Positions 5,876 to 8,682 of a stretch of 8,682 nt of DNA are shown here, one piece after another (position 1 is the first letter of the stretch; the number at the start of each line of letters is the position of its first letter). Source of the stretch: Negativicoccus succinicivorans. Lineage in GTDB: Bacteria > Bacillota > Negativicutes > Veillonellales > Negativicoccaceae. The position numbers were made by a program, and so were the translations under genes. A model generated the notes under the pieces. The model searched no databases. It had not been told where the DNA came from and saw nothing but the letters and a program-made list of their open reading frames with translations. The stretch is taken from NCBI RefSeq assembly GCF_018373335.1, contig NZ_JAHAHH010000057.1, forward strand, positions 1 through 8,682, given 5' to 3'.

Positions 5876-6829
5876 TTAGCGTATAATTGTAAATCCGCGA
5901 CCTTGCGGATCAGGCGCTTTACCCGCAATGATTTTTTTAATCATCGCAAATGCCTGTCGCCCTTCTTCCACGAGAAAATGCGGATAAATATGAAACATCC
6001 CGGTATGTTCGTAATAATTGATCGGTACATGCGCCAATGTGGCTTGATTTCGCAATGCCAATGCATTCGGATACAGTGTATCTGCCGTTCCGGTAAAGAC
6101 GCTCAGCCGTCCGATGCCTGACAAATTTCCGTATAAGGGGCTATACCTAGGGTCATCGTATTCTTGATCAGGTACGGCCATCGCGGCACATTCACGTAAT
6201 GCTTCTACGGATATAAACGGATCATCCTGCTCATAGATATGCAAGCGTTTGTCTGATATGTTCATATCCACCCAAGGCGAGATCAAAATTAAATTTTCCG
6301 GAGCCGGTACGCCGCTTGCGACAGTTTCCTGCGCTAATCGTAACGCTAACGAGCAGCCCGACGAATCCGCTATGATATGGATCTTGGCATCCTTGGGAAT
6401 TGTTTTATACCAGCGTTGATAGGAAGCGAGAACCGCCTGAAAACCTGCTTCCATATTTGCTTCCGGCAACAGCGGATAAATCGGCAGGGCGAGTTCCGCC
6501 CCCAATGACGACGTGATTCGATCGGCGAAAAGCCAGTACAGGAAATACATCTCCATTAAAAAGCCGCCGCCATGTACATAGTACAAATACTGTTTGTTGT
6601 TTGCTTTTGATGCCGCAATACGGACAGTACGAATGCCGTCCTTTGTCATATCGCTTACTTCATGGCGTTGTGTTAGCCAATGCGGTACGGTGGCATCCCA
6701 CACCAACTGTCGCTTGATAATCCAACTCAGGATATCTCCGTCAGTCCATTCCGTCAGTGCCTTCACTCCGCTTAGACGCAACAACCATTTGACCGCTCGA
6801 CTGCGTGAACTTTCCTCTACGTTATTCAT
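5876..6829 (-). CDS. Alpha/beta-hydrolase, hormone-sensitive-lipase-like esterase (family IV)
   Basis: This 317-residue hydrolase is likely cytoplasmic and acts on short-chain esters or amides. The oxyanion-hole motif HGGGF is at 86-90. The nucleophile elbow is ADSSG (154-158) with Ser156, where the family normally has GDSAG. The acid is Asp250 in GTADTLYPNA, and His280 in GMFHIYP completes the triad. DPRYSPLYGNLSGI (226-239) is another typical block. The first 80 or so residues form the helical cap; I see no signal peptide. Its ATG overlaps the mutS2 stop by 4 bp (ATGA) and there is no strong ribosome binding site, so translation probably depends on mutS2. Its stop overlaps the ribosome binding site of the next gene. 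The natural substrate cannot be inferred, and the link to mutS2 seems to be transcriptional only. Confidence 0.9.
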   Translation of the reverse strand: MNNVEESSRSRAVKWLLRLSGVKALTEWTDGDILSWIIKRQLVWDATVPHWLTQRHEVSDMTKDGIRTVRIAASKANNKQYLYYVHGGGFLMEMYFLYWLFADRITSSLGAELALPIYPLLPEANMEAGFQAVLASYQRWYKTIPKDAKIHIIADSSGCSLALRLAQETVASGVPAPENLILISPWVDMNISDKRLHIYEQDDPFISVEALRECAAMAVPDQEYDDPRYSPLYGNLSGIGRLSVFTGTADTLYPNALALRNQATLAHVPINYYEHTGMFHIYPHFLVEEGRQAFAMIKKIIAGKAPDPQGRGFTIIR

Positions 6830-8682
6830 CCGAGTGTCACCACTGTCACGCCGCTACCACCGGCCACCGCCGGGGCGAATGAAAAAGATTTTACATAGGG
6901 AATTTTACGCAATTGTGCGTGAATCCCTTTGCGTAATGCGCCGGTACCTTTCCCATGAATAATTTCCACCGAGGTCAAACCAGCCAGCATCGCCGCATCC
7001 AAAAAAGCGGCTACTTGCGGTTCAGCATCCGCCACTGTCTCCCCGATCAGATTAATGCTTTGCGCCGCCATACGCATTTTCGGAGCTACTGTTTTGCGGC
7101 GAATCTGCTCTTTTGTTTTTATTTCCTTTGGCTTTGCTTCTTGCGGCAACGGGTAAAATAAATTTCTGCCCGCTACCGTAATCGGCAGACCGGCTAAATC
7201 AACTTTAAACTGTTTCCCCTGTATATCAACAACCGTGCCGACCTTTTCCAACGTATCTACATACACCGCTTGTCCGATTTTGATCTTGCGAAGCGGGATT
7301 TTTGTTCGTTCATTCGCGTTCGGTATCGACAAACGATCAATCGCTTGCCGTTTTTCATCAACGACCGACTGCTGTTTATCTTTTGCCTCTTTAGCGCTGC
7401 GTTTCAAGTCTTTAATGATTTGTTCGGCATTCACTTTAAGCTCACGCTTTAATTGCCGCGCATCATCACGTGCTTTCTGCAGAATGGCTTGCTTTTTACG
7501 CTGCAGCTCCTGGTTGTTTTCATTCCATTTGGCATGCGATTTTTCCGCTTTCTCAAGCCGCGTTTGCAAGTCTTCCTCCATGCGGGAAAGTTCGCGGCGT
7601 TTATGATTCAGTTCTTCGAGCACCGTTTCCATTTCATAATACGCGGAAGCTTGTTTCAATTCCTGAGCGCGAGCCAGCACTTCAGGAATCATGCCGAGGC
7701 GTTTTGTAATATTAAGCGCCTGACTGTTCCCTGCAATACCGATCTGCAAACGGTAAGTGGGTGTAAGCGTCTCATCATCAAATTCAACATGTGCATTTTC
7801 CATGCCGGGATGCGTATAAACGTACTGCTTTAACTCACTGTAATGTGTGGTTACCATGGCAAGCGCTCCCAAGCGATGGAAGTACTCCAAAATCGCAACC
7901 GCAAGCGCCGCACCTTCCACAGGATCCGTTCCTGATCCCAACTCATCCAGCAACACCAGATCGTTACTGCCTGCATCTTTCATAATTTGAATCAGACGGC
8001 TCATATGTCCGGAAAACGTGGACAGATTTTCCGCCATATTTTGTTCGTCGCCGATCGCCACCCAAATATTTTGGAATATAGGTAAAACTGCACGTCCCGA
8101 AACAGGGATAAAAAGTCCCGCTTGATTCATCGCCGCTACCAGACCCACCGTCTTTAGGGCAACCGTCTTGCCGCCGGTATTCGATCCGGTCACCACCAAA
8201 ATCGAATACCCGTTACCGATTTCAACAGTGATGGGTACTGCACTTTGTTGGGGTAAAAGCGGATGGCGAACGGACTCTAAAATAATTTCAGCATCAGCGG
8301 CAGGTTGCGCTGATCGTCCATGATCCTCTGCCGCAAGGTAGCCTCGTGCCAAAATGAAATCCAGCTCTGTGGTACATTTTTCTGTATGCATCAACGGTTG
8401 CGCGACCTGCGCCACCTGTTCAGAAAGCACCGTCATTAGCCGCACAATCTCCGTATGCTCCGCCAAAGCTGCTTCTTGCAAATCATTATTTAATTCTACG
8501 GAAACGAGCGGCTCAATGTAAAGCGTTTGCCCGGTTGCGGAACGATCATGCACAATCCCCGGCACCGCATATTTATATTCCGCTTTAACCGGCACGACAT
8601 AGCGCTCATTGCGCTGTGTGACCAACGCTTCCTGTAAATATTTAGCAGTGGTACGATCCTGGATCATTGCTTCCAGTGAATG
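6826..8682 (-). CDS. mutS2: MutS2, ATPase/Smr-domain protein (C-terminal 618 codons; partial)
   Basis: The gene enters from the right edge, and about the first 170 residues are missing. Numbering from the Met at 8667, there are: the MutS core/clamp junction (RYVVPVKAEYK 22-32, GIVHDRSATG 37-46, FIEP-like YIEP 50-53); the ATPase with Walker A GSNTGGKT (161-168), the signature FSGHMSRL (218-225), Walker B LVLLDE (237-242) and THYSELK (274-280); a long charged coiled coil (about 345-445); a KOW-like beta segment (460-505); and a C-terminal Smr domain (about 536-613) with HGKGTGALR (571-579). MutS2 is implicated in suppressing recombination and, in Bacillus, in splitting collided ribosomes. Oddity: the Smr motif usually LDLRG reads INLIG (538-542), losing the Asp and Arg linked to nuclease activity, while HGKGTG is intact. 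The downstream esterase overlaps its stop. Confidence 0.96.
   Translation of the reverse strand, partial: HSLEAMIQDRTTAKYLQEALVTQRNERYVVPVKAEYKYAVPGIVHDRSATGQTLYIEPLVSVELNNDLQEAALAEHTEIVRLMTVLSEQVAQVAQPLMHTEKCTTELDFILARGYLAAEDHGRSAQPAADAEIILESVRHPLLPQQSAVPITVEIGNGYSILVVTGSNTGGKTVALKTVGLVAAMNQAGLFIPVSGRAVLPIFQNIWVAIGDEQNMAENLSTFSGHMSRLIQIMKDAGSNDLVLLDELGSGTDPVEGAALAVAILEYFHRLGALAMVTTHYSELKQYVYTHPGMENAHVEFDDETLTPTYRLQIGIAGNSQALNITKRLGMIPEVLARAQELKQASAYYEMETVLEELNHKRRELSRMEEDLQTRLEKAEKSHAKWNENNQELQRKKQAILQKARDDARQLKRELKVNAEQIIKDLKRSAKEAKDKQQSVVDEKRQAIDRLSIPNANERTKIPLRKIKIGQAVYVDTLEKVGTVVDIQGKQFKVDLAGLPITVAGRNLFYPLPQEAKPKEIKTKEQIRRKTVAPKMRMAAQSINLIGETVADAEPQVAAFLDAAMLAGLTSVEIIHGKGTGALRKGIHAQLRKIPYVKSFSFAPAVAGGSGVTVVTLG

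Noticed and set aside
7235..7833. Overlapping plus-strand open frames opposite the mutS2 coiled coil
   Set aside because: They are rich in Phe, Cys and Ser, as expected from the complement of Lys/Glu-rich coiled-coil codons. They are not genes.
1..8682. CRISPR arrays, insertion sequences, tRNA or rRNA genes
   Set aside because: No regular repeat-spacer pattern, transposase, terminal repeats or tRNA-like cloverleaf was seen, and nearly all sequence is accounted for by coding genes.

Overview
The window is ordinary-looking chromosome from a low-to-mid GC member of the Bacillota (Firmicutes). The evidence is the ctsR-mcsA-mcsB-clpC stress operon, a DegV/DAK2 (FakB-FakA type) fatty-acid kinase pair, MutS2, and strong AAGGAG-type ribosome binding sites about 6 nt before the starts. 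Divergence of several proteins from Bacillus norms could fit a Negativicutes-like lineage, but I cannot fix the genus by eye. I see no mobile element, CRISPR array, rRNA or tRNA.

Layout. (1) Positions 2392 down to 1, minus strand: promoter with two CtsR-like boxes, then ctsR, mcsA, mcsB and the first 89 codons of clpC. This is the protein-arginine-phosphorylation quality-control operon: CtsR represses it, McsB (activated by McsA) phosphorylates arginines, and ClpC with ClpP degrades the marked proteins. (2) Positions 2416-2981, plus strand: one divergently transcribed gene for an S-adenosylmethionine-decarboxylase-like protein (SpeD fold) with altered catalytic positions and a basic tail. It ends at a perfect 20-bp inverted repeat that also serves the convergent operon. 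(3) Positions 5523 down to 2988, minus strand: a promoter, then degV/fakB overlapping fakA, predicted to make acyl phosphate from exogenous fatty acid. (4) Positions 8682 down to 5527, minus strand: the 3' part of mutS2, an HSL-type alpha/beta-hydrolase overlapping it by 4 bp, and a small acidic protein of unknown function. These three look like one transcription unit.

The genes are tightly packed. The only intergenic space of note is the 132-bp ctsR/speD divergent region and a roughly 80-bp region before degV. The most interesting signals are in the divergent region and the two proteins around it. The CtsR boxes have half-sites 8 bp apart instead of the usual 10. CtsR itself carries a Leu in its normally all-glycine wing loop. 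The SpeD-like protein keeps the pyruvoyl-forming Ser63 and His68 but has Phe at the position of catalytic Cys83 and Val at Ser55.
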